Origin: Anarhynchus alexandrinus
Taxonomy: Eukaryota; Chordata; Aves; Charadriiformes; Charadriidae
NCBI GenBank assembly: GCA_008711295.1
Contig: VUYV01000069.1
Coordinates: forward strand, 2,881,403 to 2,945,402
Length of the DNA stretch: 64,000 nucleotides
Reading direction: 5' to 3'
Shown here piece by piece: positions 25,292-38,100 of the stretch. The notes under the pieces were generated by a model that saw only the letters and a program-made list of their open reading frames with translations, searched no databases and was not told the origin of the DNA. The translations under genes were made by a program, and so were the position numbers. Positions within the stretch are counted from its first letter, which is position 1. Each line of letters begins with the position of its first letter.

Positions 25292-25481
25292 GATACATAT
25301 TGTATCGGAGCTCTTGTGCGGAGTACTGTAAAGCGCAAAAAGAGAGATGTTGATTTAGGCTATAGCCTCAGGCTCAATCCTTCTCATGTCTGTGCTTTAA
25401 TCCTAAGGGGGGGCTATCATAAACATTCTTATGACAAAAAGGAGCCAGCAGCCTTTAGAAAATAATGAAGACCATGAAAAG
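25292..25481 (+). CDS. Candidate TPR-protein exon with an apparent 1-base insertion
   Basis: The strong acceptor TTATGCTTTGTTTTACAG is followed in phase 0 by DTYCIGALVRSTVKRKK, then DLGYSLRLNPSHVCALILRG. LNPSHV followed by ALILRG is a clear TPR boundary: helix B, Asn-Pro turn, next helix A. At 25407-25413 there is a run of seven G. Reading through it the frame meets a stop (TAA) at 25461-25463. In the +1 frame the text continues AIINILMTKRSQQPLENN then EDHEK to a usable donor (AAG|GTATAG) at 25482. With six G the exon would be 189 nt and in phase 0 at both ends. The surplus G is either an assembly homopolymer error or an inactivating mutation. The family is TPR; which TTC-type gene is unresolved. 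Confidence 0.6.
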
Positions 25482-28254
25482 GTATAGAAATTTTAGTTTG
25501 TTTTGCTTCTCATGCTGTGTTTAAAAAAAGAAAACATGAGGTCAAATTAAGCTTTAATTTAAGCACTTGCATATCTTTTCTAAGCCACTGTTTATGCTGG
25601 AACTGAAATGGACCTCAAATGCTTTTGGTTCTTGAGTTTTGATTTGATCTGATCTTCTCATATTGGGGAGCGTTTAAGTAAAAGCTTTGGTTTTGGTTCA
25701 CCTTTCAGTTACAATTCCACATCCTTCCTGCAGTAACTAGTAGTGCTTGGTTAAAAAACCCCGAGCCTTACCAAAGCAGAATGCTCCTCAGCACATACAG
25801 TTCTCCCTCGGGAGAAGATAAGGGAACAAACAACGTATGGCAGGTGCTAGTCACACTGCTATGTGTACTACTGGAAGGCATTCGGATACTACCGTGATAA
25901 ATGTGGTATAAAAACACACATAGAATAAAACAACAACAGAAAGGCAACTGATATAGCAACTGACGAAGGGCTGTACTGAATTAGCTGACTGTTGACCGTC
26001 ACCATCTGCTTTCTGAACTCCATTTTATTCACTGTAATCTGCCTGTTTAATAAATGTTTTCCTATTGTCACAGGCATTCTCTGAAAATGGTTGTCCTTCA
26101 GAGGAGGGATACCAGTGAAGATTTTACAGTGAATGTAGCCCTTTAGAGTAACCCAGGGAACAATTATTATAGTTTGAAATCAATGGGAAGCTTACAGTGA
26201 TTTCCCAGGATGTACTGATGTGATGAGGCATTGAAATTTGAGCTGATTAGCCTCTGAAAAGTTGAGATAATATCAACGATGAAAAAATGTTGGCCCCAAA
26301 AGAACTGTCATTCTCATACTACCCTCCACTGTGGCACACAGTGTTTTCTAAAGTTGAAATGGTTTTAGACTTGACTGAATGAATACTTGCAAAATTAGGA
26401 TGGAACGAAATTGAGACTGCCAAATAATTGGGAGTGTCTTGTTTCTGGCAGCATCACTAAAGGTTGGTGTTAAGGAGAAAAAGGAATTACAGGTAGATGG
26501 AACGTTACACATAATAATAATAATACAGCATCAGTGGAGCAGTTCTAGGCAATGTTTCAGTTCACAGAGTAAAATGCTTGATCAGTAAAGTATCAAACCT
26601 GGGTTAGTTTCAGCACCTCCTGACAGATCTGAGGATCAGTAAAAAAATTACACTCTGAAATAAATGAGAATCAATCTTTATTGCATTTCGCCCCCTTCTT
26701 TTGTGTTTTAAGAAGGACCCATAAGTCTTTTCAACTCAATTTGTATTAGATGCAAATTACTCAGCATAGGACTATATTGTAACATCATAGAGATTTTTGC
26801 AGGTGAGAAATTCAAGTTGCATCTATATGAAACACACTATGTGAAAATTTGGAAAGTCCCTCAGGAAAACTTTAAGCTAGTTCACCGAAGATTACACTTC
26901 TTTTACTATGTGAATAATTGATTTTTGGAATAGTTCTTACAAGCAGGCCTTAGTAGACAGATCATGGCATTCCAAAAGCACAATAAAACTTTTCCATCTG
27001 AATATATTTTTATGAGATTGTTGATATCTACACTGGCAGATAAAACATTGGTTTCTATGTTACCAACATGGCCAATGATGACGAAGTATTGAAATTTAAT
27101 TACTTGCTTTTTAAAGCTGAAGGAATGAAGTCACCTTGCTGGCTGGGAATTGAAGATATGATTTCAAAGAATCTTGCCAAGCAAACTGGATGATTAGACT
27201 TCAAGCTGTGAAGGAGCAACACTGAAGAATATGCTTAATTTTAAACACAAAAGTAATTTTACAGAATTCAGTGTGACTTAAAATTAATTATATGCTCCCT
27301 GGAACCAATGTTTTAACTCTAATCTTTTGCAATTGGACTTTAACACATACATCTGGAGTGTTTCAAGTTCATTTGCTAGATAGCTTGCAATTTTCATATG
27401 CTGCTGATTACAGTACAGGATTGTGTTGCAAGTACTCTGGTAATTAATGTGCAATTAGTAAATAGACACTTTACTTCTAATGCTCTATGAAAGCACAGAA
27501 AATTTGTAGAGAATCCTCCGTTATTTCACAGAACAGATGTAGCATAGAGAGCATGTATTCTGCCTTCCCAAAAATGCCTTCCTGGTATGCTTTGTCCTTT
27601 GTCTGGAGGCAAAAGGTGTGGACATGTGAGGTCCGCTTAGCACCCATAGATAGTTATTTGGTGGGACTGCTGAGACTCAAAGCGCCAGTGCAGTATGAGG
27701 ACCCCTTGATTAAGGCTGTAAGATTTGCTCAGGCAACTAGCTAGTTTTCACAGGTCAAGTGGTTCTTAATCACCACTGACATCATGTGTATTAAAACCAG
27801 CCAGTTGGACACCTATTTCTTGTTATTAATACCTCAAGGAATCAGGAGTGATGGTTTTGGGGATCTGGTATCTGTAGCTTCTCCACATGCTCAAGCTTAT
27901 TCAGGGAACCATCGCTATGTCATTCTGTATTTAATTCCACACTGCTGATAATCTAGTTAAAATTTCAGTTCTTTTTCCATCAACAGGCCTTTCAACTGCC
28001 CAAGAAAAGCCACCAGGTGGTGGCTTAAAATGGCATATTTCTATAAGTGAGAACTCATTTGATTGCATAGAAAAGTAAAGAGCTTCTCCAAAATGACCAG
28101 TCAGAACAATCTTTGATCTATTGTGGTTTTACTTTTTGGCAATAAGAGACCCTGGTTATTCCATTTTTTTTCCCAGTGGCCATGGGATTGTCATAGTAGG
28201 ATCACCTATGGGATTTTTTTTTCCCCCAGGGTCTGTATGCAGATATCTCTTTCA
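25482..28254. other. Putative intron or 3' flank of the TPR gene
   Basis: AT-rich, with a short (AAT)n at about 26513-26526. An open segment after a good acceptor at about 25709 (CACCTTTCAG) runs more than 60 codons but is not TPR-like. The only segment that fits the phase of the preceding exon is at 27987. Nothing else was recognised. Confidence 0.4.
27987..28046 (+). CDS. Weak candidate 3' exon following the TPR exons
   Basis: It is bounded by a good acceptor (CAGTTCTTTTTCCATCAACAG) and a good donor (TATAA|GTGAGA). The preceding candidate exon ends in phase 0 after ...EDHEK. Read in phase 0 this one gives AFQLPKKSHQVVA and then a TAA. It would therefore supply the C-terminus, and EK-AFQL fits a TPR helix B. 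Another donor-like CAG|GTGG at 28017 would give a 30-nt exon without the stop. The other two frames are open throughout, so the coding reading is uncertain. Confidence 0.2.
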
Positions 28255-28455
28255 CATAGAATCATAGAATCACAGAATCACAGAATAGTCAGGGTTGGAA
28301 GGGACCTCTGGAGATCATCTAGTCCAACCCCCCCCGCCCGAGCAGGGTCACCTACAGCAGGTTGCACAGGACAGCGTCCAGGCAGGTTTTGAATGTCTCC
28401 AGAGTGGGAGACTCCACAATGTCTCTGGGCAGCCTGTTCCAGTGCTCCACATGCA
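28255..28455 (-). mobile_element. CR1 3'-end fragment
   Basis: The plus strand shows CATAGAATCATAGAAT then CACAGAATCACAGAAT, the reverse complement of a CR1 tail with mutated units, followed by GGTTGGAAGGGACCTCTGGAG and ATCATCTAGTCCAACC. The wording differs from the elements at 1321, 39967 and 45685 (CTCTGGAGATCATCTAGTCC against TTGAAGATCATC), so it belongs to a different CR1 subfamily. It is 5'-truncated to about 200 bp; the upstream limit is approximate. Confidence 0.95.
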
Positions 28456-31400
28456 GAACTTTATAGCACCACTTTTCTCCAATGCAGATCCTGAATAATC
28501 AAGGGCTAAGAATATACCTGTGAGGAGACAGAGATGGAGCTTAGTTACTACACACTATTTCCAAATGTTTTTGAAGAAGATAATTCACCCTTTGCTTATA
28601 GAGATCTTCCTTTACGATAGGAATTTCAGCTATAAAAAATGCTAAGAGGCACAATGAGGAAAAATGCTGGTGTTTTTTACTGGATGCAGAAGGAATTACA
28701 CTGAGTAGACCTCTAACAAACCCCAAAGAATATATAGACTCATGTGCCATATTGGTTTTTTGGAGTAAACATTACCTCTCAAAAAAGAATGACCTGCAAG
28801 CCAATCCCCTTGTGATAGTGTCTTTTGAATTTGATGAGATGAATAAACTAATAAAATTGCACTGATGATACAGCAAGAATATTGGGCAAGTTGACACACA
28901 GGAAGATTAAGCTATTGAAATTTTAGTGAAACTGGTTATCTATATTTTTTTCTGAGAGCATGTAGATATTAATGATGGAGCAGTGAATCCAAGGGGTAGA
29001 AACCTAGCTCTACGTGACTGTCATCAGCTCAAGTGGAAATGGACATTCTACTAATTGCCACTGAGCTGACATGTAGTAAATTCTCAGAAATTCTTCTCTC
29101 CCTGAAAAAGATTAATGTCACCTTTGAAATTAGTAGCATCCTTTAACTAACTTTAGCTTTATGCCAGTATATTTTTCCAAAGCTTTTTGAAAAGTACCAG
29201 TCCCATACAATCTAATTTGAGCCCAAAGATGTCAAAATACATGCTATAATTGGGAACTAAATTTAATAAAACTGTCTTTGATGTCATTATAAAAACTATT
29301 GGTTTTAATTATAAAACCTTTCATTTGAACTTACCACCTGTGAGCTAATGTGATGAGCTTTTCAAACATTGATATGATTAGAGTGAGACGTGCATTGGCT
29401 TGATCTTTTAATTTGCTTCTTAAGGAATTTGACCCATCACATCCCTGCGTTGTGATCGGAAATGCACACAAAAAAGAAGGATGAGAAAAACTAAGTTGCG
29501 GGTCTGCTAACAGCCTGCTGCGTTTTCAACATGGCTGCGCTCCGTATTTCAGTAATCCCAGCTAGATTATTAGATAAACAAGTGTAGTGAGGGGTGAAAT
29601 AAGGCTGTGAGCGTCTTCAGTTGTTGTAACAGGTCAGAACTGGTCTTTCAGTTTTTGAGATGCTGAGTCTTGATTCAGGGGCGTTTTTTTGTTTAGCTGG
29701 CTAGCTGGGTAAAATGCATTATTTCTTTGAGAACAAGCACACTCTTCGACTAAAAGCTGCTTAATCAGTACCTTTAAATGAAAGTTCAGTAAGGGAATGA
29801 TTGTTAATACTCCTGTAACTTCTCTGTTGTGCTAAAAGGCCATAAACGAGGCCACAAAATGGAACAATGAATAGTTCTGATCTCCCATAGGAATAATGTC
29901 ATGAAAAAAAGCCAGGCCAGGCTGTTACACTAGCAAGGGTTTAAGAATCCGTTAGTCTTTTGCTTATGCCAGAGAGTGATAAAAAGTCATTTTATAAAGC
30001 TAGGCAAAAATACTGTCTTTTTGTGCCTTGAGAACAGTCTTGGAAGCTGTTTAAGCTGACTGTTGTTTTCATGCTTCCCACGACTGAGAGTTTCTGTTCA
30101 GAAAACGGAATGTTTACAATAAAAGTGCATCTACTGCTGTGCTGGCCTTAAATGTAGTCATATCTCACTGAAACTGAAATTGTAGCACTTGTTTATTGAG
30201 AACAGAATTAGGTAAACCCAGTTTTGTTTTATATTTATTTTTTTTAATATATAGCCACACTGAGGTTGAATTAGTATGTCTTATTTTATGTATATTTGGC
30301 AGTGCTTTTACATAACTAAAATTACTTTTTAGTAAAATGGTCACTTGGTGGAGACAGATGCTGCTTTGTCCTGCAAGGAAGCTCTGTACCTTGGCTGTTA
30401 CCCTTTATTGTTGAGAGTTGTTCTCAGGTCTGAATTTTGATCACCAGAGTAACATGTTGCAACAGTTCCTTATATATAAACATAATCTGCCGAGGTAATG
30501 TGTATGAATTCAGCTTCTCAATATGACAAATTTGATGCACGAGTATTTTTTAGTTGTTTTCTCCTAGCTCTATCCTAAAATTTTTGTGTATGGTAGATGG
30601 ATTTGATACTGACTTCTATCTGATACATGATACGTAGTTGCTATGGCTACCATTTCATCTAGAAACTAAGGCAAGATTGTGAACAATTAAAATAAAGCTA
30701 AATCAGGAATGAGTATTCTGTGGTTTTAATGTTGATCCAAATAAGTACATTTGTTTCTCTCCCTATATTTGAGAAGAACTTAAAATAATGCTCTTCTGAA
30801 AATACAGCAACACAAGTATCACTTCTGGGGTAAATAAAACTATCATTAAAGTACAGTTCGCACAGTATTTTGCAAAACATATTACGGTAAATATCAAAAC
30901 CTGAACTACTCCTCTTTTACCATTTAGCTATACCAATATGTGAATCATTTCTATTACTTAGGTGTTGGTCTCCTGGTTTACCATTAGATTCTTTCAATAA
31001 TTATGGCACAAATATGTTTTGTTCCATGAATAAAATGTATTCTGCAACTAGGAAATAAAAGGTCTAGACTGTGGCTCATTATTCTTGGATGCTGTGGCGA
31101 TTATTTCTTGGCATAGTACCTCAGACAGTGCTGTCCTTATTCTTGAATTTGAACTCGCAGATAACACATCTTTACTTGGTGTTGTCTCCAGTGGCTGCTG
31201 GGTTTTTACCACACTTACAGAAGAATCTCCTAGTCCCTTTGAATTCAGGGCTTGGGGGCAGATTCAGACTGCCCAAATACCTTTTGTATCTTACTGTTAG
31301 AAGGTCAGGTCTCAGACAGATTGATTGACTGTTCTCTGGCATCGCCTGGCTGTGGAAGCAAATGAAATCAAGTATTTTCATTCCTCTACCTTGGTTTACC

Positions 31401-34094
31401 AAGTTTCAGTGTCTCGGGATGGCGGCTGGAGTAAGCCTAGAGGCCTTCTGACCTGGGAAGCAGTTACGTAGGTCCTCTGTAAGATCTCTTATGATTTAAT
31501 AATGGGCAGCAAAGCAACTAAATGCCATCTAAATGGCTAATTCAATCTAAATCCATTAGTCAGTTCAGCCCACTTCTTGCTTAGCGTGCATTGACATCAG
31601 TGCAAACCTCATCAGTCCCGATGGCTTTCAAAAGGAAACTTAATTCTGTGGCCTTGTGGTAAGGTTACTCATACTGAGAGGGAGTATCTCAGTATTTCCC
31701 TCTGTTTTCTAAAGTGGGTGCTTATGCACTTTTCCATTTAATAACCATGGGAATCAAGGACTCGACACTGACCCTGGGATTCTCCCTTCTTTTTCAGCTA
31801 TAACAAAAATTAATTTTACTCATTGGCCTCCACTGCTTGATTTTTACAAGTACTGGATTAAGACAGGGAAAAATATGCAGTGCCACATTAAACAAATAGC
31901 ACATCAAAGGCATTTTCATTAACATTCAACTTCAGGGCCAATGCACAATGTCAGACAAGAGGTATTCTTTGTGATCATCGTGGTATTGCTTTAGTGGTTA
32001 TGTTGTAGCTATTTCAGATGCATTTTTAGTTGCAGCTGGAGAAATACCCAGCAACAGGCCATTCAGAATCTAGCGATTTAGTTATTGAATTAAGTGTGGA
32101 AAAATATTTACAGGGGCCTCTTCATCTGTTTTCACACTTAATTTGAATCGGTTTATGATTTCCTATGTGCCTTGAGGTTTTTGACATGCAGTCAAAATTG
32201 TATAGATTTTGTATTGAAAATGACTAATTGTAGTAACGTTGCTATCAGCCAGAGCTGAAGATTTGGCAGGTTGGCTGGGGATAGTTTTTGCCTCCTGGGT
32301 AGGTGGGAGTAAGAAGCTGTGATTGTGCCACTAAACTTGGGTACTAATTAGATAGTTGCTAAAAGTGATCAGTCGTGAAAGAGTTAAAAATATTGGTATT
32401 GAAATTATCATCTCTGTTGATAATGCTCTCATTTAAGGCATTTTCAAATTTACATTGATACTACTGTGTGGATCCACAACGTGTTCATACATGGCTCGTG
32501 AAAGTTACAGATATTTTTTTACTTTTAATGAAGGAAACACAGTCATGTGTCAATGCTTTGGCAGATTCCATGCTCATGGAATAGGGCCCTCTCTGTGCAC
32601 CAGGTTTCATACCATTGGGACTATATACCTGATACTTCCAGGTTACGGTACTCGCATGAAAGCCTAGCTTGATGATAGATTCAGACTTGGTATAGGAACG
32701 ACATGTTACGGAGTCAGCTACAAAAGCAGTGCTAACACATTTCTGATACCCCTCTCAGACTGTAAAAGCATGGTGTCTTCCAGTTTAATTTTCTACAGTC
32801 ATTATCTTCTTTATAAAAAATTATTAAGCACGATTGTGCTGTTGTAAAATTTGCTGTTCTGTTGCAGTAACTTTTCAATAAAGAGCCCTTAATGAAAGAA
32901 TCCCTGATCCAAAATTTACAGTTACTTTAAAGAAACTAAAAGAAAATTAGATAGGCAAGCAGCACCAGAATGCAATGTAAAAATGTATGGGTTACTGCTG
33001 TTTGTGCATGTACATACTTTCAAATTGTTGGACGTCTAATTGGTACCTTAATTTTTAATTACCTGATTTTGCCTTTATTTATTTATTTAACCACTGGATT
33101 CCTACTTTGTAATCTTTATACTACTGATTTGTCTGCTAATCTACCTATAGGTTAATAATGTTTTAGATTTAGGAATTAAGAATAATTAGTGACATTTTCT
33201 GTTTTTTCAACTTAACCTTTGTATAACAAAGCAGATGATAGAAACATTTCCTTTTGGGGGGATCCTGTAAGCAGAGAGATTAATTAAAGCAAATGTTCAG
33301 GACAAAGAACTGTAACATTTGGCATAAACAGATGGAATTCCTTGAAACACAGAAACGTCTATAGGTCCATAGTTTGTATCTTGACGTTGTTTTACATTGA
33401 ATAAGTGAATTTATCAATTAAGTTTAATGCAAATACTGCTTTGTTTTAAAAGACCATGAACATCTGTGATGTGCAAGAACTGCTTCTAATAAAGTCACTA
33501 AAAGATTGAAACACTGACATACTTTGCAGCAGTACCTCAAAGATTGCCTACGGGAGAATTAATCTGATATACAGCATATGCAAGTATATTTCAGAAACGT
33601 ATATCATAGGCCTATGGCTTATCAGGCAGAGAACACCTGAGAAAACTTAAGTATTTTATCCTAGCAACCTAATAAAGAAGGTGAGATAGGCAGAATACTG
33701 GCATCTTTTTTCAATTGGTACTTATTAAAACCTTTTTAAAAGTAAGAAGGAAATGCAAAAAGAACCAACCTATGCTCTCAAAGACTTATCCATGAATGAA
33801 TATAAAATTAAAACATTTGCTAATACCAAAAAAGATTAATTTTAATTTTCTTACAGCAGCACTTTTTCAAAGAAGAAAGACTAAATTCTTTTTAAAGAAC
33901 GGATTGGGCTGTAGTAAAAAGAATCATTCTGTTTAGGAAGATTTGTCTGGAGAATGGCAGGGAACTGGATCCTCCTAATAACAAGAAATGTTTTCAGTGG
34001 CCTTTCTTTTTCTCAAACACCTGTGGTCTCTAAGTGTACCTCATACAGTTATGGAAATCAGGTTCTTGGCTGGACACCCAACAGTTTGCTGGCT

Positions 34095-34143
34095 GGACAG
34101 TCATTTATTGTCATTTATTGTTGGCTGGACAGTCATTTATTCC
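34095..34143 (+). repeat. Short imperfect tandem duplication
   Basis: GGCTGGACAGTCATTTATT occurs twice, separated by a GTCATTTATTGTT spacer, itself a partial copy. This is a local replication-slippage duplication. Confidence 0.85.
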
Positions 34144-34252
34144 ACAGTCATCATTCTTTTGTAAGAATTATGAAAGTGTTTCTTCTAGTGCACTATATTC
34201 TGTATTTTGCCTTTGTCTGCCTAGAATCAGTGAGCTGTTTAGAATACTATGA

Positions 34253-34318
34253 AATATATATTATTATATTTTATTATATTATATATTATATCATTATATG
34301 ATATATATTATTATATTT
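34253..34318. repeat. AT-rich low-complexity repeat
   Basis: Irregular TATTATAT-type repeats over about 65 bp. Confidence 0.9.
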
Positions 34319-34465
34319 TGAGACAACTCATGTCCACCAATTTCCTCACCCCGAAGTATTTCCAAAAATATTGAGTGCAGTTTCATTCCATGTTTACTGA
34401 TTACTGTTTATTAACTTGGGTTATAGGTTCCATTGACATTATAAAATGTATAGTGACAAAAAGGA

Positions 34466-34480
34466 AAAAAAAAAAAAAAG
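34466..34480. repeat. Poly-A run
   Basis: About 15 consecutive A within an A-rich stretch; no retroposed body was recognised upstream. Confidence 0.8.
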
Positions 34481-35034
34481 AAGGTGGAAACATTTGTCTT
34501 TTTCCCTGCCTTCCCAAAATAAGTATCTAGAGGGTGTCCTGAAAATGGTGAAAAGTTTTGGTCACTGAAAGGTCACCTGCAATCCAATTCAGTCAGAATT
34601 TAGGTGATGTGAGTATAGGGCTACGTTAAAGTATCCCAAATTCACATGTCTTAACATTGCTCAAGATAGATCATTCACTTTGTATTTAGCAGATGCTTCA
34701 ACCCCAAAAGGAAACATATTTATTTATTACTGCAAATATTTTTAGAAAATAAGCCAATTTTGTTGAATAGGGTACTTGCTTGCCATAATAATGTCCACTA
34801 AGAATGTGATTTTATTTTTAGGTGATGTAGTTGGTAAGTGGTACAAATTGTAATGTGAATGTAGTTATGTTATGAAGGTGCATTAGCAGTATGGTTTGTT
34901 GCCATTCCTTCTGAAGGAAAAAATCTATAACAACATTAGCATGTTATGTGAATTTTCTTTACTTATACCGTAGGGGGGATTTAGTAATTTAACAACTGAG
35001 TTATAATGATACTTTTTGTTGTTGTTGTGGTGTT

Positions 35035-35118
35035 GAGGTGTCCCTGCCCATGATGGGGGCATTGGAACTAGATGAACGTCAAGGTACCCTCCAACACTAA
35101 CATTTCTATGGTTCTGTA
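35035..35118 (+). mobile_element. CR1 3'-terminal fragment, degraded
   Basis: GAGGTGTCCCTGCCCATGAT, then a GGAACTAGATGA segment and TTCTATGGTTCTGTA, match the last about 85 bp of CR1 on the plus strand with several substitutions. A (GTT)n tract (35018-35028) abuts the 5' side. The tail units are mutated (CTATGGTTCTGTA), so it is older than the copy at 61115. Confidence 0.9.
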
Positions 35119-38100
35119 AGAGAGGGCTTGAGACTGTCCTGGCCCTGTTTAATTCTCTAACAGAGACTGAACTGTTGAGACTTTCTCTTAGTTGGAGGAT
35201 GCTGCCTGGGAATTAAGGTTATGCCTGTGCTCAGACTTCACCATAAGATATTAATTATGAATAAGATGAATATGGACTTGACCAGACCATCAGACCCTTT
35301 TTTCCTAATTCTTTCAATGTTGTTAGTACTTAAAATAATGCAATGCTCCTCACTGATTTGACTTTAATAAGTCTTTCCTCACTTTGACTTTAGTAAGTCA
35401 TTCAGTCATTTTCTTTTCTTCCATTGAGATAGCAGAGCTACTTCCTGTGCCCTCCAGCCAAGGCTTCAGGATGCTTACAAACAAAGATGCAGAAGTTGTT
35501 TAAGTATTCCTTTCAAAAAACCGGCCATGATTGACAGTCTTTTCCTGACCTGCGTGTTCCTTTTTAGGTCCTTTTTGTGTAGATCAACTTCAAGCCAAAG
35601 GCAAAAATTGATATGTGTGCCTTACCATACTTAACACCTGCTAGTATAAAATTTAGAGCAGTAAGTTGGACTGATTTTGCAAAGCTTGGGTTTTTTGTTT
35701 GTTTGACTATGAAACAGAACCACATATGATAAAAATATGAACTTAAGACTGGAAGGGGATGTCTTGGGTTGCTGAATGAGGATCCTTGCAATTGCAGGTA
35801 TCCATTTCATGTAACCCTTTAGTTTGTCTTAACTAAAAACAGGCCTCAAAATATAGATTATTTAATTATTACTTTAAAGAAGAACAGCTGCCTTTCTTTG
35901 AAGGTAAAACTCCATGTTTTCTCCAAATAACACCCTCTCACTCTTTTGAATTCAGATATTTCTGCTGTGTATAGCCAGACCTCTCTATTTCTATTGCAGC
36001 TAGGTTGTGCACTGTACTTGTGGATCCCTTATTGTGTAAGTTTACTTCCCTCTGTGATTACGGAGGAATTGCTTTGTTCAGGCACCTTTTACCACGCACA
36101 GAGAGCACCCTGCATACAGAACACATCCAAGTCAAATGCAGAAATCAGTTTCTTACTGGCTAAAACACACAAAAGATCACTAGGATTAACGAGCTACTCA
36201 GCTAATCATTAGTGTGCTCCCCACCCCAATAAGACACCTGAAGAACACTTGCTGGCCAGACAGGTATCAGTCAAATGGGGGAAGGCTGGTTGCCTTCTGC
36301 ATCTCTTCGGAACAGATCCTTGATGGTGCTGAATTGTCATCCTCTGAGTCCCTGTTTTTTCCTGAAAGTTTTTATACTTTATTTTTCTTTTCGCCTTAAG
36401 CTGCTAAGGATTCCTATCTCAGTAAAGGTGTATTTGTGATTTTACCTTTCCTATCTTGCCTGGCTTTACTCTCCAGGTCCTCTCATCGCTCTTTCTCGCC
36501 TTGAAATCCCATAGCAGTCAGAGCTAAGGTTGCACAGCTGGCGGTATCAGAGCTGGCCTTGGATCTTGGGTCCCAGGTGGCTCTGGTGGTGGGGGCAGGC
36601 CTCCAGGAGTGGTTACAGAGAGGCAGACTTACAACTATGCCCATATAAAATACCGTTGTATTTACAGTAATTAACATTTTACATCCATATCAGTGTGTTT
36701 ACGTTCTCAACTCTATCATTAAAGTTGTTTACGTACAGGCTGTTATTCTGAACGCATTAAAGATTTTATTACGTACTTTTTCAAGAAACATGTTTCTGAC
36801 CCATAAAACTTTCTCCACTAAAATACTGAAATTATTTCATTTTTTTGAGAAAGTCTGTTTTCTTTCAGTTTCTTCATTAAGGAAAGCATACAACTGACTC
36901 ACTTCCACATTAAAAAGTGCAGCCTTTTAGGTGTGGAACTCCAATGAGATATCCAGACAACACTGCCTTTTTAAGGAGGGTATCAGATGTGGAGACAATG
37001 AAGAAACTGGATGCAACATCAGGAGGTAATAATATATCTGTTCTTATTGACTGAAAATCTGTCCCAAAGGCCTATTTCTCTTTCTCTAGAATGTTCTGTT
37101 TTCTTATTTTTATTGAGAAGCATTTCTATGGAAATACAGAAGTACATAGTGCTTTTATAGAACATAAAGCAGAGTTCCACTTAGTCCCTGCCCAAAATGT
37201 GGGCTGTTTTTTGGTTAGGTTTTTTTTGTTTGTGGGTTGTTTTTTTTTTTAATTAACAGCATGAAAAGAATGGACAGGAAAGGAATGGAAGGCTTGAAAT
37301 GGTGGAGTTTGAAGACAAATAGGTAGATGACATTTGCTGATTACTCTGTAAAATATAATATGTGCAAAACTTTGCAAATAAAATAACTGCAGGCAAATGA
37401 CCAAGTTATGACTTTTTAAATCTAGGTATAGGTTTTAATTTTCATGCTAGAAACACCTAAATTAATGCTTTTCAATGATACTTGCCTGTGATACAGGGTT
37501 GTTGATTAGAAGGGGTAGAGCTTATTCTTATTAAGTTGAATTGCTGAGAAAGATGATTTTTTTTTTCCTTGAATGTGTCAAATTGATTAAACTGAACAAA
37601 ACCAGTTAAAGAACAGTAATGCTTTTTAGCTAGAGGCACAAAGAAGAGGTATTATACCTGCAGGGAAGGTTCAAAACAGATTTTTATTTTTTATTTTTAA
37701 AAGATAATACACTTGCATGTATAGGTCAAACAATGAAACAACACAGGGAAAAAAAATTTAAACTAATTGAAGTGCAAATGTAAACTCATGTCTGGTTGTT
37801 GTTTCTCTGTAATTTGTTTTGGTTTGTTTGTTTATCTAAACACTAATGTGGAGGTAAGAGGATATTTTTGTTTTCACGAGGCTAAAATAGCTTCATGAAA
37901 ATTTGCTATTCCAAAGGAGGGAACAGCAGTGTTGGCATAAACAGTTTTATATGATTCCCTTCCCAATGTTTCCTCCACATCTTGCCATCATGAAATATGA
38001 AAGAAAGTGAAACTTTGGGCCATTCTAATCCATGCCAATCTTTTCAGACCACAAGACGGCTCTGTAGATATTAGGCATCATTGCTGTGAACACAGATAAA

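Larger units (their letters stand above)
28456..35034. other. AT-rich tract without recognised genes
   Basis: Only short, non-homologous open frames were found. There is a slight CpG rise near 29495-29550 around an 18-codon ATG frame with good context, too short to call. Simple repeats lie near the right end. Confidence 0.4.

Noticed and set aside
29530..29586. 18-codon ATG frame in good Kozak context (MAALRISVIP...) near a small CpG rise
   Set aside because: Too short, no donor or promoter element, nothing to distinguish it from chance.
34822..34833. 12-nt microexon between a good acceptor and GTAAGTGG
   Set aside because: Cannot be separated from chance splice-site pairs in AT-rich DNA without transcripts.
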